DNA from: Alphaproteobacteria bacterium
GTDB lineage: Bacteria; Pseudomonadota; Alphaproteobacteria; Rhizobiales; Rhizobiaceae
Direction: 5' to 3'
Length of the DNA stretch: 64,000 nucleotides
Assembly (NCBI GenBank): GCA_024742485.1
Contig: JANSYK010000001.1
Coordinates: 248,001 to 312,000, forward strand
The notes under the pieces are model-generated. The model ran no database searches. It was not told the origin of the DNA and was given only the letters and a program-made list of their open reading frames with translations. This document shows positions 26,387 through 36,985 of this stretch, piece after piece. Numbering within the stretch: the stretch's first letter is position 1; each line of letters starts with the position of its first letter. The translations under genes and the position numbers were made by a program.

Positions 26387-27751
26387 TCACAGGCCGAGAG
26401 ATTTCAGCTTTCTGTGCAATGCGGAGCGTTCCATTCCCACAAATTCGGCAGTCTTTGAAATGTTACCACCGAAGCGGTTGATTTGAGCAACAAGATAATC
26501 GCGCTCAAACATTTCACGTGCCTCCCGCAATGGCAAGGTCATGACATGGCTTTGATCAGTATCGCCGACATTGGGCAGCATTTCACCGATTTCCTTCGGC
26601 AGCATATCAGCACTGATAACACCGTCGGAACCGTCACTTCGTGTCAGGATCATCAGGCGTTCAATGTTGTTTCGCAATTGCCGGATGTTGCCCGGCCAGT
26701 CATGGGCCTGCAGCACCGCCATCGCATCATCGCCGATCGGTCGCGACTTGATTCCGGCCTGCTCACCGATCTGGCGCATGAACTGATCCACAAGAAACGG
26801 GATATCCTCGCGCCTTTCCGCCAGCGGCGGAACGCGGACAGGCACCACCGCGAGACGGTGGTACAGATCTTCGCGGAAGCTGCCCTCCCCGATCAGGTGT
26901 TCAAGATTGCTGGCGGTTGACGATATCACGCGGACATCAACGCTGACGCGTTTGGTTCCGCCGACACGCTCGAACTGCTGTTCGACAAGGACCCGAAGGA
27001 TCTTGTTTTGCGTGCCGCGTGGCATATCGGCGATCTCATCGAGATAGAGAATGCCTCCATGGGCCTCCTCCAGTGCACCGACCTTTCGCTCCTGGCTGTT
27101 CCCCGCCTCCGTGCCGAACAGGGCCATCTCCATGCGGTCGGGTGTAATCGCCGCGGCGTTGAGCACAACGAAGGGGCCGCCGGACCGCAGGGAGTGTTTG
27201 TGAATGAGACGGGCGACCAGTTCCTTGCCGGCGCCTGACGGCCCAAGGATCATGATGCGGCTGTTGGTTGGAGCAACTTTCTCAATCGTCTGGCGCAATT
27301 GGGATATCGCCACCGACGTACCGGTAAGGTCCACCGGTTCACCCGAGCGCTTCCTCAGCTCATCGACTTGCCGTTTCAGGTTCGACGTCTCAAGTGCTCT
27401 TTCCGCAATCAGCACCAATCGATCTGCCTTGAACGGTTTTTCGATGAAATCATAGGCCCCGCGCTGAATGGCGGAAACTGCCGTCTCGATATTGCCGTGT
27501 CCGGAAATCATCACGACTGGCAGATGCGGATGCCTGGCCTTGATTTCATCCAGCAGTGCGAGCCCGTCAAGGGTGCTTCCCTGTAGCCAGATATCCAGAA
27601 ACACAAGCCTTGGAACCCGCTCGGAGATGGCCTGTAACGCGCTGTCGCTGTCGCCCGCCGTGCGCGTTTCATGCCCCTCGTCGGACAAAATACCCGAAAC
27701 AAGTTCTCGAATATCCTCTTCGTCATCGACAACCAGAATGTCAGACGCCAT
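26387..27751 (-). CDS. ntrX: Response regulator NtrX
   Basis: About 454 residues from ATG 27751, which overlaps the ntrY end by 11 bases. Receiver domain: ILVVDDEEDIRELV, phosphorylation Asp in LVFLDIWLQGS. AAA+ domain: Walker A GPSGAGKELVARLIH, Walker B GGILYLDEIADM. C-terminal Fis-type helix-turn-helix (GGNISKTAEFVGMERSALHR). The sigma-54 contact loop GAFTGA is replaced by GTEAGNSQE, as in other alphaproteobacterial NtrX, so it probably acts on sigma-70 promoters or as a repressor. Partner of NtrY in nitrogen and redox signalling. Confidence 0.95.
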   Translation of the reverse strand: MASDILVVDDEEDIRELVSGILSDEGHETRTAGDSDSALQAISERVPRLVFLDIWLQGSTLDGLALLDEIKARHPHLPVVMISGHGNIETAVSAIQRGAYDFIEKPFKADRLVLIAERALETSNLKRQVDELRKRSGEPVDLTGTSVAISQLRQTIEKVAPTNSRIMILGPSGAGKELVARLIHKHSLRSGGPFVVLNAAAITPDRMEMALFGTEAGNSQERKVGALEEAHGGILYLDEIADMPRGTQNKILRVLVEQQFERVGGTKRVSVDVRVISSTASNLEHLIGEGSFREDLYHRLAVVPVRVPPLAERREDIPFLVDQFMRQIGEQAGIKSRPIGDDAMAVLQAHDWPGNIRQLRNNIERLMILTRSDGSDGVISADMLPKEIGEMLPNVGDTDQSHVMTLPLREAREMFERDYLVAQINRFGGNISKTAEFVGMERSALHRKLKSLGL

Positions 27752-30017
27752 TTGTTTCCTCTTCCCCCATCGAATCAACTTTCGTCACCGGTTCGCCCGC
27801 CGGCAGCCGTACACGAATCATTGCCCCGCCATGGGGGTCAAAATCACGCGGTGCGTCATGCAATTCCAATACGCCGCCATGTTCATCAATAATCTTCTTC
27901 ACGATCGCCAGGCCAAGGCCGGTCCCTTTTTCGCGCATCGTCATATAGGGCTCGAAGATGCGATTTCGATTCTCGACCGGCAGGCCCTTGCCGTTATCGA
28001 TCACATCGACAACCAATTCGCCCGAAGGATCGGCTTTGGCACGAACCAAGATACGGCGTCCGTCGCGCTTCTGATCTGCGGTAACTGCGTCGACAGCCTC
28101 GGTCGCGTTCTTGATGAGATTTCCGAAAGCCTGTCCAAGCATTCTTGCATCGACATGGGTTTCGAGCGGATCATCCCCGAATTCTCTGAGAAATTCGATG
28201 TCGGTCCGGCTCATCTCACGCAGGAACACCGCGTCCTTCAGGATACCGCGAAGATCGTGCCTTTCCTTTGCGGGCTTCGGCATCCGGGCAAAGGCGGAGA
28301 ATTCATCGACCATCCGGCCAATGTCCTCAACCTGCCGCACAATGGTATCGGTGCACTGGTCAAACACCTGCCGGTCATCATCAGCGATCTGCTTGCCATA
28401 ACGACGGCGGATGCGCTCAGCGGAAAGCTGGATGGGTGTCAGTGGATTCTTGATCTCATGGGCAATGCGCCTGGCAACCTCGGCCCAGGCTGTCGACCGC
28501 TGAGCCAGAACCAGGTCCGTGATGTCGTCCAAGGTCACGACATAGGATTGAACACCCTGTTGGGGGCCTTCGAGTGTGACCTGAACGTTCAGTGTCCGCT
28601 CCTTGCCTGCGCGCATCACTGATATCTGGCTTCGATATTCATTGCGGTGCCACTGGGTTGCGCTGGAAAGCACAGTCGCGATTTCCGGTGCGAGGTCAGA
28701 GAGCGACTTTCCGACAAGTTCGCCAGATGCCGTTCCGAGCATTATTTCCGCGGACCGGTTGGCAATCGATATGATCCCGTCATCATGCACACCGATCACT
28801 CCGGCTGACACACCCGACAAAACCGCCTCCGTAAAGCGCCGGCGTTCATCCATTTCGTCTCGGGCCAGGATTATTTCATCACGTTGTCCGCGAAGTTCTT
28901 CAATCATGTTATTGAAAGTTTTTGACAAATTACCAACGTCACCATCAGATGCCTTGACCGGAACGCTGGCGGTCAGATTTCCGCTGGCAACATCGTCAGC
29001 CGCTCCGATCAGCAATCTGATCGGCCGCACAATCCGGTCGGCAACTGCAATTGCGGTCCAGATCGCCGCCAGCAGGACTATCAATGCAAACCCGATATAG
29101 AGAATGGCAAATGCCAGTTGAATGGGACCTCTGTCTTCCTCCAACGCACGGTATTCCGCTGTATTTTCCTCCATCAGTCGCATCGACTGGATGACTTTCG
29201 GGTCGACGGCCCTGATCGTGTAGAGAAACGCGCCGGGAATGTTCTGAAGCTTGAGAATCGCACCGACGAGATTGGTCCCGCCCGGTGGGATCAGTGCCGG
29301 CTCATTGTCGGCGGCCGCAGCCAGTGCCTCAGGCGGAACGGACGGCAGCGGTTTATCGGTCGGAATGTCAGCCCGTACAATGACGGTTCCGTCTTCACGA
29401 ACCAAGCTGGCAGCGAGCAATCCACGGCCGATCGCCTGCTGGGTTACCAGCACGTTAAACCCTGTCCGGTCCAGACTGTAGAGTGTTCGCGCTCTGTCCA
29501 GATCATTGGCCATGGACGCCGTTTGCCCCTGAAGATAGCGCGCATTTTCCGTGACATATGCCTGTGCCACGCTCAGGGAGGAGTTGACGATTTCCTTGGT
29601 CCGAAGCGAAAACCAGCGGTCGAGCCCGACATCCAGAGTGATACTTGCGACGATGGCCACCAGAATGGCCGGCAGGATCGCCACGACACTGAACAAGCCG
29701 ATGATCCGGACATGGAGACGGGAGGCTGCTCTGCCGCGGCGCCTTGCAGCAACGATATTGGCAATTTCGCGTACAATCAGTCCAACCAGCGCCAAAACGA
29801 AGACCAGGTTCACAACAACAGCGGTCAAGACAACTTCGTTGCGTGGTGCAATGGGCGTGAGGCCCATGAGAATAATGAATGAGGCAATCGCGCATATGAG
29901 CGCACCGACGACAATGATGATGCCGGGAAGCGCCAGGACCCGCCGCCGGTCGCTGTTGTCACGCAAAGGCCTGATTTCGCCTTCGCTGACCGATGATAGG
30001 GTCCCGCCGACAGTCAT
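27741..30017 (-). CDS. ntrY: Sensor histidine kinase NtrY
   Basis: 758 residues. Three N-terminal membrane helices (VVGALICAIASFIILMGL, VVNLVFVLALVGLIV, FSVVAILPAILVAIV), a periplasmic sensor region, a fourth helix (FALIVLLAAIWTAIAVADRIV), HAMP, PAS (ITDLVLAQRS end), HisKA with the phosphorylated His in [20 protein letters not shown], and a HATPase_c domain with DVIDNGKGLP and GTGLGLAIVKKI. It phosphorylates NtrX. The upstream spacer to ntrC contains unusual repeats (30064-30108). Confidence 0.95.
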   Translation of the reverse strand: MTVGGTLSSVSEGEIRPLRDNSDRRRVLALPGIIIVVGALICAIASFIILMGLTPIAPRNEVVLTAVVVNLVFVLALVGLIVREIANIVAARRRGRAASRLHVRIIGLFSVVAILPAILVAIVASITLDVGLDRWFSLRTKEIVNSSLSVAQAYVTENARYLQGQTASMANDLDRARTLYSLDRTGFNVLVTQQAIGRGLLAASLVREDGTVIVRADIPTDKPLPSVPPEALAAAADNEPALIPPGGTNLVGAILKLQNIPGAFLYTIRAVDPKVIQSMRLMEENTAEYRALEEDRGPIQLAFAILYIGFALIVLLAAIWTAIAVADRIVRPIRLLIGAADDVASGNLTASVPVKASDGDVGNLSKTFNNMIEELRGQRDEIILARDEMDERRRFTEAVLSGVSAGVIGVHDDGIISIANRSAEIMLGTASGELVGKSLSDLAPEIATVLSSATQWHRNEYRSQISVMRAGKERTLNVQVTLEGPQQGVQSYVVTLDDITDLVLAQRSTAWAEVARRIAHEIKNPLTPIQLSAERIRRRYGKQIADDDRQVFDQCTDTIVRQVEDIGRMVDEFSAFARMPKPAKERHDLRGILKDAVFLREMSRTDIEFLREFGDDPLETHVDARMLGQAFGNLIKNATEAVDAVTADQKRDGRRILVRAKADPSGELVVDVIDNGKGLPVENRNRIFEPYMTMREKGTGLGLAIVKKIIDEHGGVLELHDAPRDFDPHGGAMIRVRLPAGEPVTKVDSMGEEETNGV

Positions 30018-30063
30018 GTCATCCTCGATAGGAATTGCCGCAGATCAAATTCGAGTCTTCCAT

Positions 30064-30108
30064 GCGTTGCCATAGTGCAACGCTTTGTGGCGAAAATGCA
30101 ACGGTTTG
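30064..30108 (-). promoter_or_regulatory. Repeats in the ntrC-ntrY spacer
   Basis: GCGTTGC (30064-30070) and GCAACGC (30077-30083) form an inverted repeat with a six-base loop. TGCAACG-TTTG also occurs twice as a direct repeat (30076-30087 and 30097-30108), spaced 21 bases, two helical turns. This could be an operator for ntrYX or a hairpin that attenuates read-through from ntrBC. No protein can be named. Confidence 0.4.
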
Positions 30109-30117
30109 ACCGGATGG

Positions 30118-31572
30118 TCAAGCACTGCGCGGCGGCCGGTAGACCGACACGCCAAGCTCGCGAATCTTCTTGCGCAAGGTATTCCTGTTGAGGCCCAGCA
30201 GTTCCGCTGCCTTGATCTGATTGCCTTGAGTTGCTGTCAACGCCGCCAGGACCAGCGGGTATTCGACCTCTTCGAGAACCCTGTGATAGAGCCCCGGAGG
30301 CGGCAACGTTCCCTCAAATCCGGAGAAGTACCGCCGCATATTGTCTTCAACCGCCTGTGCGATACCGACTTCGCCCGTCTGGGTGTCAACGGGGCTGCCC
30401 GGTACACCGTCAATTTCGTTGTGCAACTCGGCCTCGACGATCTCGCCGGTGATAACGTCCTGCGGATAAAGCGCCGCCAATCGCCGCACGAAGTTCTCCA
30501 GTTCGCGGACATTACCGGGCCATGAGTAGTCCTTCAGCCGTTCGAAAGCAGCGGTTTCGAAACGTTTGGACTGAAGGCCCTCCCGCTCGTTTTCGCCGCA
30601 GAAATATCGGACCAGATCGGGTATATCCTCTGCCCGGTCTCGCAGCGGAGGCAGGCGCAAGGGCACGACGTTGAGCCGGTAAAACAGGTCTTCCCGGAAC
30701 AATCCCTGATTGATCGAGGTTTTCAGATCCTTGTTGGTGGCGGCTACGATCCGCACATCCGTTCGGATCGCGGTGCGTCCGCCAACGGTCATATACTCAC
30801 CCTGCTGCAATACGCGCAGCAGGCGCGTTTGGGCATCCATCGGCATGTCGCCGATTTCATCGAGAAACAGCGTCCCGCCTTCTGCCTGTTCAAATCGGCC
30901 GCTGGAACGGCTCTGCGCCCCGGTAAAGGCACCTCTTTCATGGCCGAACAGCTCCGACTCGATCAGGTCGCGCGGGATTGCGGCCATATTGATGGCAACA
31001 AAAGGCCCGTTGCGCCGCTTGCCGTAATCATGCAGTGCGCGCGCCACAAGTTCCTTTCCGGTGCCGGACTCACCGGTGATCATCAATGTCAGATCGGTCT
31101 GCATAAGCCGCGCCAGAACGCGATAGATCTCCTGCATCGCGGCAGACCGCCCAACCAGTGGCATTCCCTCGCCCATATCATCGGTGGTATCGGCGGCGAG
31201 CTTCTTGGGCTCTGAAAGGGCCCTTCCGACGATCGAAATGAGTTCGGTCAAGTCAAATGGTTTCGGCAGATATTCATAGGCACCGCGTTCCGATGCCTTG
31301 ATGGCCGTCATGAAGGTGTTTTGCGCGCTCATTACGAGTACCGGCAGATCCGGGCGGGCTTTTTTGATGCGAGGCAACAGGTCGAAAGCATTCTCATCGG
31401 GCATCACGACATCCGTCAGGACGAGATCACCGTCCCCGGCCGCGACCCAACGCCAGAGAGTTGCTGCATTGGAGGTCACCCGCACTTCGTATCCCGCACG
31501 TGAAAACGCCTGGTTGAGCACCGTCCGGATTGCCGCATCGTCGTCCGCAATGAGGATTGTGGCACTGTTCAT
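30118..31572 (-). CDS. ntrC: Nitrogen regulator NtrC
   Basis: 484 residues from ATG 31572, overlapping the ntrB stop (ATGA). Receiver: [14 protein letters not shown] with phospho-Asp in [15 protein letters not shown]+ domain: Walker [17 protein letters not shown], intact GAFTGA loop ([13 protein letters not shown]), Walker [13 protein letters not shown]. Fis helix-turn-helix at the end ([20 protein letters not shown]). It activates sigma-54 promoters for nitrogen assimilation when phosphorylated by NtrB. Confidence 0.96.
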   Translation of the reverse strand: MNSATILIADDDAAIRTVLNQAFSRAGYEVRVTSNAATLWRWVAAGDGDLVLTDVVMPDENAFDLLPRIKKARPDLPVLVMSAQNTFMTAIKASERGAYEYLPKPFDLTELISIVGRALSEPKKLAADTTDDMGEGMPLVGRSAAMQEIYRVLARLMQTDLTLMITGESGTGKELVARALHDYGKRRNGPFVAINMAAIPRDLIESELFGHERGAFTGAQSRSSGRFEQAEGGTLFLDEIGDMPMDAQTRLLRVLQQGEYMTVGGRTAIRTDVRIVAATNKDLKTSINQGLFREDLFYRLNVVPLRLPPLRDRAEDIPDLVRYFCGENEREGLQSKRFETAAFERLKDYSWPGNVRELENFVRRLAALYPQDVITGEIVEAELHNEIDGVPGSPVDTQTGEVGIAQAVEDNMRRYFSGFEGTLPPPGLYHRVLEEVEYPLVLAALTATQGNQIKAAELLGLNRNTLRKKIRELGVSVYRPPRSA

Positions 31573-32702
31573 GCGCTGGTCTCCTGGGGTTTGGCGACTG
31601 GATCGCGTGATGCCGGCATCAACACTCTGAAAATCGTCCTGCTGGCCTGACTGTCGCATTCGACAATGCCGCCATGATCACCAACAATCTTGGCCACGAG
31701 CGCCAGACCAAGGCCCGAACCATTGATCTTGGTCGTGATGAAGGGATCAAAAAGATGCGGACTGATATCGGCCGGTACGCCCGGACCATTGTCCTGAACG
31801 CAGAATTCCAGTGGTAACGAGACCTTTTCACTGGCACCGGGGACGGAAAGACGGATGCCGGGGCGGTAGGCGGTGGAAAGCGTGATTTCGCCGTTTGCCT
31901 GGTCCCCGAGCGCCTCGCAGGCATTCTTGATCAGGTTCAGGAAGACCTGAACCAGCTGGTCGCGGTTGGCAAACACCGGCGGCAGCGACGGGTCATAGTT
32001 CTCGGCAAACTTGAACGGACTGCCGAAACCGGCTCGCGCAACCGCTTTAACGTGATCGAGAACCGCGTGAATGTTTACCGGTTCGCGGTCCACCGGCCGC
32101 TCGTCGGTGAAGATCTCCATGCGATCGACAAGCGAGACGATGCGGTCAGTTTCTTCCCGGATCAATCGGGTCAATGCCCGATCATCGTCACCAACCGAGG
32201 TTTCCAGCAACTGGGCGGCACCGCGAATGCCTGACAGCGGGTTTTTGATCTCATGTGCCAGCATGGATGCAAGTCCGGTCACGGAACGGGCCGCTGCCCG
32301 GTGCGTCAATTGCCGGTCGATCTTATCGGCCATGGAGCGTTCCTGGAACAACACGACCACGGAACCCGGCTGATCGGGTACAGGCGCGACATAGAGGTCG
32401 ACCAATCGTTCATTGCCAAGTTTGGGTGAACTCACATCGACCCGATATTCATTGACTGGTGCGCGGCGCTCGCGAACGTGCTCGATAAGTGCCAGCAACG
32501 GGCTGCTGAACGGGATGTAGGTGTCGAGCCGGTGGCGGAACAGATGATCCCGGCTTGCGCCGAAAAACGACTCCGCCTCCCAATTGGCAAATGAGATCAG
32601 ACCTTCGCCATCAACCATGATGACGGGGTGTCGAATGGCGTTGAGGACAACATTTGCGGCCAGTTCGGCCTGCCCCGCGCCGCTGCTGATGTCCACGGTC
32701 AT
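31569..32702 (-). CDS. ntrB: Nitrogen sensor kinase NtrB
   Basis: 377 residues from ATG 32702, overlapping the dusB stop by four bases. Cytoplasmic protein without membrane helices. PAS domain ([20 protein letters not shown]), HisKA with phospho-His in [20 protein letters not shown], HATPase_c with [16 protein letters not shown] and [12 protein letters not shown]. With PII protein it phosphorylates or dephosphorylates NtrC according to glutamine status. A longer upstream reading runs inside dusB and is not supported. Confidence 0.95.
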   Translation of the reverse strand: MTVDISSGAGQAELAANVVLNAIRHPVIMVDGEGLISFANWEAESFFGASRDHLFRHRLDTYIPFSSPLLALIEHVRERRAPVNEYRVDVSSPKLGNERLVDLYVAPVPDQPGSVVVLFQERSMADKIDRQLTHRAAARSVTGLASMLAHEIKNPLSGIRGAAQLLETSVGDDDRALTRLIREETDRIVSLVDRMEIFTDERPVDREPVNIHAVLDHVKAVARAGFGSPFKFAENYDPSLPPVFANRDQLVQVFLNLIKNACEALGDQANGEITLSTAYRPGIRLSVPGASEKVSLPLEFCVQDNGPGVPADISPHLFDPFITTKINGSGLGLALVAKIVGDHGGIVECDSQASRTIFRVLMPASRDPVAKPQETSA

Positions 32703-33697
32703 GCGGCAGCTTTCGGTAAGGCGCCGATGGTACCGAACACCCGTAGGGCAGATCGAAACTCCCTGCTCACCTGATCCGGCACAAGCCCGGTCATGATGCG
32801 GGCCTTTACATCCGGCGGACAATCGGGCGCAAAACGCCCAATATACCAACCAAGGTGTTTTCTGAAGTGACGCATTCCGACCGGAACACCATAATGGACC
32901 AGCGTCGCGTCATAATGTTCCATGGCCAGTTCGGCGATCCCATCAATCGTTTCAGGAGCGCCGGGCTGGCCCGCCAATGCCCCCACAAGCCATGGCTGGC
33001 CCTGTGCCGCGCGGCCGATCATCACCGCGTCGGCGCCGCTTGCTGACCTGATGGCGGAGACATCCGCTGACGTTTCAACGTCGCCGTTGGCAATCAATGG
33101 AACGGACAGGGCATCCCGCACAGCCTTGATTGCCCGCCAGTTCGCGCTTCCTTTGTAGAACTGGCAGCGTGTCCGGCCATGCACGGTGATCAGTTGAACT
33201 CCGGCTTCTTGTGCCCGAAACGCCAATTCAGGCGCATTGATCGAATTCTCATCCCATCCAAGACGCATTTTCAGCGTCACCGGCACCTTGACCGCTTCGA
33301 CAGTCGCTTCGATCAGACGAAGCGCGTGGTCGAGATCGCGCATCAGTGCTGATCCCGAATAGCCACCGGTAACTTTCTTTGCCGGGCATCCCATATTGAT
33401 GTCGATGACGTCCGCACCATTGGCCTCCGCGACAATGGCGCCCTCCCGCATCCATTTTTCCTCGCGTCCCGCCAGTTGAACCATATGCGGCGAAAGGCCG
33501 TCACCTTTCAGGCGAACCTGAGATTCCCGGCTTTTGCATACCAGCTCACGGCTGGCGATCATTTCCGTCACCACCAGACCTGCACCGAACCGCCAGGCCA
33601 ACCGGCGAAACGGCAGGTCGCTGATGCCTGACATGGGGGCCAAAACAACGCGATTGCGTATTTTCACCGGTCCGATATGGAAAGGCGTGTTAATCAC
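32699..33697 (-). CDS. dusB: tRNA-dihydrouridine synthase DusB
   Basis: 332 residues, GTG start. FMN-dependent TIM-barrel enzyme: [18 protein letters not shown], the catalytic-cysteine motif [57 protein letters not shown] and [14 protein letters not shown]. It reduces specific uridines in tRNA. First gene of the dusB-ntrB-ntrC operon, the same arrangement as in Rhodobacter nifR3-ntrB-ntrC and rhizobia. Confidence 0.95.
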   Translation of the reverse strand: MINTPFHIGPVKIRNRVVLAPMSGISDLPFRRLAWRFGAGLVVTEMIASRELVCKSRESQVRLKGDGLSPHMVQLAGREEKWMREGAIVAEANGADVIDINMGCPAKKVTGGYSGSALMRDLDHALRLIEATVEAVKVPVTLKMRLGWDENSINAPELAFRAQEAGVQLITVHGRTRCQFYKGSANWRAIKAVRDALSVPLIANGDVETSADVSAIRSASGADAVMIGRAAQGQPWLVGALAGQPGAPETIDGIAELAMEHYDATLVHYGVPVGMRHFRKHLGWYIGRFAPDCPPDVKARIMTGLVPDQVSREFRSALRVFGTIGALPKAAA

Positions 33698-33712
33698 GAC
33701 CGACCTGCACTG

Positions 33713-33745
33713 AAAAGAGGCAATTATTCATACTGCCTCTTTTTT
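33713..33745. terminator. Terminator-like hairpin between divergent dusB and ispDF
   Basis: AAAAGAGGCA (33713-33722) pairs perfectly with TGCCTCTTTT (33734-33743) around an 11-base loop and is followed on the + strand by more T. It lies between two divergent genes, where a terminator is not expected. It starts 15 bases before the dusB start codon, so on the - strand it is in the dusB leader. Possible roles: end of a small RNA, attenuator or leader structure. Confidence 0.55.
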
Positions 33746-33859
33746 AAGCGACCCGCCTGTAATTGCAAGACAAATTATCCAGGTCGGCACTGGCAATGTG
33801 GTCACGACGACGTTACAGCAGGCAATGAGTTCAGATCAAATCAATGGATTGAATACGCC

Positions 33860-35089
33860 GTGACGCGATCAGGAAGAACAGCCGCGATCATTGTGGCAGC
33901 CGGCCGCGGGGAGCGAGCAGGCAATCCCCTGGATGGTCCCAAGCAGTACCGTCCGATCGGTGGGCGACCGGTTATTGCGTGGACCCTGCAGGCGTTTCTC
34001 AATCACGAGGAGATTGACACAATTGTTGTGGTCATCCACCCGGACGACCATCAACTCTTTGCGAAAGCCGTCCGTGGATTGAACGATGTTCACCGGGTTT
34101 TGGTCGTGAATGGCGGCACCACACGTCAGCAATCCGTTCTTGTAGGGCTTGAAGCCCTTGCAGATAGAACGCCCGAAACCGTTCTGATCCACGACGGCGC
34201 GCGGCCATTCGTGAACGGCGCATTGATTTCAGCGGTATTGAACCCACTCCGGTCCGGGAGTGACGCCGTTCTACCGGCAACACCGCTCACGGACACAATC
34301 AAGAAATCCACCGCTGAGGGGTTGGTTGAAACGACCCTATCGCGCCAGGAGCTGCGCGCGGCGCAGACACCTCAAGGCTTCGCCTATGCCGCGATCCTGG
34401 ATGCGCATCAGCGTGCCGCAGGTCAGGTCGCACACGAATTCACGGACGATTGCAGCATCGCCGAATGGGCAGGCATTCCCGTTCGACTGGTCGCCGGCAG
34501 TCCTGACAACATCAAGCTCACCGTCGCGAGGGATATGACCATGGCGGACAAAATGCTTGGGCGCGAGGCGCAAGCCGGTTTCAGCACCCTGCCCGATATT
34601 CGCACCGGAAACGGTTATGACGTTCACGCGGTCACGACCGGCGACAGCGTTACCCTTTGCGGCGTATCCATTCCGCATGATCACGCATTGCTCGGTCACT
34701 CTGACGCCGATGTCGGACTGCATGCCCTCACGGATGCCCTGTTGGCGACCTGCGGTGCGGGCGACATCGGGGATCATTTTCCACCAACGGACCCGCAATG
34801 GAAGGATGCCAAGTCCGACATTTTTCTGAACCACGCTGTCGGCGTCGTGCGTGCCACCGGAGGCACAATCATGAATGCGGATGTGACATTGATCTGCGAA
34901 GCACCAAAAATCGGCCCACATCGACAAGCCATGCGTCAAAGTCTGGCGGACATCCTTGGGATCGCGATTGCGCGTTGCTCGGTCAAGGCCACGACCAATG
35001 AGGGCATCGGTTTCATCGGGCGCCGAGAAGGTATTGCCGCCATCGCTACGGCATCAGTCGCCTATTCGGAGCCTGTCAATGACGGATAG
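33860..35089 (+). CDS. ispDF: Bifunctional IspD/IspF of isoprenoid synthesis
   Basis: 409 residues from a GTG at 33860. Residues 1 to about 230 are IspD, 2-C-methyl-D-erythritol 4-phosphate cytidylyltransferase: [48 protein letters not shown]. From about 245 they are IspF, the 2,4-cyclodiphosphate synthase: [43 protein letters not shown] and the CTP-site [11 protein letters not shown]. The fusion is typical of alphaproteobacteria. The start is chosen because the IspD fold begins there; the upstream open frame is not protein-like. It overlaps cinA by 11 bases. Confidence 0.94.
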   Translation: MTRSGRTAAIIVAAGRGERAGNPLDGPKQYRPIGGRPVIAWTLQAFLNHEEIDTIVVVIHPDDHQLFAKAVRGLNDVHRVLVVNGGTTRQQSVLVGLEALADRTPETVLIHDGARPFVNGALISAVLNPLRSGSDAVLPATPLTDTIKKSTAEGLVETTLSRQELRAAQTPQGFAYAAILDAHQRAAGQVAHEFTDDCSIAEWAGIPVRLVAGSPDNIKLTVARDMTMADKMLGREAQAGFSTLPDIRTGNGYDVHAVTTGDSVTLCGVSIPHDHALLGHSDADVGLHALTDALLATCGAGDIGDHFPPTDPQWKDAKSDIFLNHAVGVVRATGGTIMNADVTLICEAPKIGPHRQAMRQSLADILGIAIARCSVKATTNEGIGFIGRREGIAAIATASVAYSEPVNDG

Positions 35090-35567
35090 TGAAATCCTGG
35101 CAAAACGGCTGGTCCAGGCCTACACGCAGCGTGGCCTGATGATCGCGACTGCGGAATCGTGCACCGGTGGCATGATTGCCGCCGCCATCACAGATATCGC
35201 GGGATCATCCGCCGTGCTTGATCGCGGATTTGTCACCTATTCCAACGAGGCCAAACAGGAAATGATCGGCGTGTCGGCCGAGACCCTTGCAGCCCATGGC
35301 GCGGTTTCAAGAAACGTCGCGATTGAAATGGCCGAAGGCGCCCTTTCGCGGTCTAACGCCGACCGGTCCGTTGCCGTCACGGGCATCGCCGGTCCCGGTG
35401 GCGGTTACGCGCAAAAACCAGTAGGCCTGGTCCATCTTGCCGTTGCGACAAAAAATGGCGAAACCCGACATTGGGAACTTCGGTTTGGCGATACCGGACG
35501 CACCAACATCAGGCGCGATACGGTCACACGGGCACTGGAGGCATTGCTCGGCGATCTTACGGAATGA
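35079..35567 (+). CDS. cinA: CinA C-terminal domain protein (nicotinamide-nucleotide amidase)
   Basis: 162 residues, the CinA-C domain only: [64 protein letters not shown] and [10 protein letters not shown]. Such short proteins (PncC-like) deamidate nicotinamide mononucleotide in NAD recycling. It is translationally coupled to ispDF. Its end overlaps the convergent neighbour by 11 bases. Confidence 0.93.
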   Translation: MTDSEILAKRLVQAYTQRGLMIATAESCTGGMIAAAITDIAGSSAVLDRGFVTYSNEAKQEMIGVSAETLAAHGAVSRNVAIEMAEGALSRSNADRSVAVTGIAGPGGGYAQKPVGLVHLAVATKNGETRHWELRFGDTGRTNIRRDTVTRALEALLGDLTE

Positions 35568-35847
35568 TACCGGAAACGCGCTCCATATCTTTCGCCGTCA
35601 GCACCGGCTGAATCTCAATGGCCGCATTGACCGCGATAAAAAACGGTTCATTTATCGCCGGCATGCGGGCCTGGTCGGTCTCCTCGAATATCAGGATCCC
35701 CATGCGTTTGCCATTCTCCAGCGCAAAATATGTGGCTTCCGGCTGAACAGCTTCGATCAGCGCGTCAATGGCCTTGCCGAGCGAGCCGTCCCTGGCCGCT
35801 TCATTGCCCTTTTCGACCGGTATGGTGAATTTCAACATTAAACGCAT
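35557..35847 (-). CDS. Small uncharacterised protein, DUF3303-like
   Basis: About 96 residues: MRLMLKFTIPVEKGNEAARDG, then a helical segment (IDALIEAVQPEATYFA) and GKRMGILIFEETDQARMPAINEPFF. The strand-helix pattern suggests a ferredoxin-like alpha-beta dimer. Similar proteins in Bradyrhizobium have been labelled panthothenate synthetase without evidence. ATG at 35847 has AGGAG at six bases; an upstream ATG at 35889 does not. It is a single gene, convergent with cinA. Function unknown. Confidence 0.7.
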   Translation of the reverse strand: MRLMLKFTIPVEKGNEAARDGSLGKAIDALIEAVQPEATYFALENGKRMGILIFEETDQARMPAINEPFFIAVNAAIEIQPVLTAKDMERVSGIIP

Positions 35848-35986
35848 CTGATGCTCCTGATTGTGTCCACCGATCTCCAGCGTTCTCAACCGCCGGTAAC
35901 CGTTCGCTCAGTATACACGTCGAAAACCCGCTCAAAGAGCGGCAACCGACCACATCCACACATTTGATTCATGACGACCGGGTGAT

Positions 35987-36859
35987 TCATGCCGACTGGG
36001 AAGCAATGCGATCCGTTTGAAAAGGATCGCGCAGGTTGCGCAGCCTGTATTGCCTGGGCGTTACCCCGTACTGACGCTTGAACAATCGGTAGAAATAACT
36101 GTTATTATCAAATCCGCAGGACTCGATCACGTCCTCGATGGATACCTCGTCACTGCGCAGCAGATGCGCTGCATACTCGATCCGGATCTGGTTCACATAT
36201 TCCGACGGTGTAAGACCGGTGACGGATTTACATGTTCGACAAACATGCTCGTGACTGCGACCAGCTGCAGCGATGAAGCCGGCGGCGCCGCGGCAAAAGA
36301 CATCTCGCGACTGTGCTGCGCTACAGGCCTCGGAAAACCATCGCGGGGCCGCACCCCCTACCCCGCTTGTCGCGTCGGCAACACGATTGGTCAGCACAAG
36401 CAGGAATTCCTCGATACGCGCCAGGGAGCGGTGCGCGGTCTGAAGTTGCTGTGCGACATTGATGGCCCGTGCGAATCGCGCCGGGCCAAGCGTATGCAAA
36501 TCCGGCAATTCCGACGCCGCATCGAAGTAACGCCCCCCGATTGTGCTCGCATAGCGGCTGGAAAGATGCGCGGCGGTCTCGACACGGAACATCACGTTCA
36601 TGATCTGACAACCCGTCGTTCGATCAGCGCTGAATGCGTGAACGTCTTGGGGTCGGACAAAGGCCAGTTGGCCCGGTTCGAGTGTTTGTGTCACACCATT
36701 GATCCAGTGGGCCGTCCTGCCACTCTCGATCAGGAAAACTTCGAAATAGTCATGATCATGGGCTCGGTCCGGATAGCGTTTCGCCAGGCGTTTGCGGGCG
36801 AAATGAAACGCTTCGTCGGGCCGGATATAGTTTTCGATCAGAAAGGTGGTTTTGAGCAT
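35987..36859 (-). CDS. AraC family transcriptional regulator
   Basis: 290 residues. An N-terminal cupin-type sensor domain (DHDYFEVFLIESGRTAHWING, LEPGQLAFVRPQDVHAF) is followed by a C-terminal pair of AraC helix-turn-helices ending DVIESCGFDNNSYFYRLFKRQYGVTPRQYR. The cupin motif suggests it senses a small sugar-like ligand, as in the AraC/RhaR group. It is divergent from the dioxygenase-ABC transporter-mannosidase operon and is very likely its regulator. The 126-base spacer between them is A-rich and contains GTGGG-CCCAC (36949-36963) as a small inverted repeat. Confidence 0.9.
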   Translation of the reverse strand: MLKTTFLIENYIRPDEAFHFARKRLAKRYPDRAHDHDYFEVFLIESGRTAHWINGVTQTLEPGQLAFVRPQDVHAFSADRTTGCQIMNVMFRVETAAHLSSRYASTIGGRYFDAASELPDLHTLGPARFARAINVAQQLQTAHRSLARIEEFLLVLTNRVADATSGVGGAAPRWFSEACSAAQSRDVFCRGAAGFIAAAGRSHEHVCRTCKSVTGLTPSEYVNQIRIEYAAHLLRSDEVSIEDVIESCGFDNNSYFYRLFKRQYGVTPRQYRLRNLRDPFQTDRIASQSA

Positions 36860-36985
36860 GGAGCAAGATTAGCAAAGAAAACAGCCAAATTTCAGTACAA
36901 ATATCAAAATAGTGCAAAAAAAAGTCAATCTACAGCGCTGACTCCTTCGTGGGATCGCCCCACTGTGCCAGGCAAGGAGGATCAA

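Noticed and set aside
29118-29882. Plus-strand frame of 254 codons within ntrY
   Set aside because: Complete antisense to a well-conserved sensor kinase and without domains; a codon-bias shadow.
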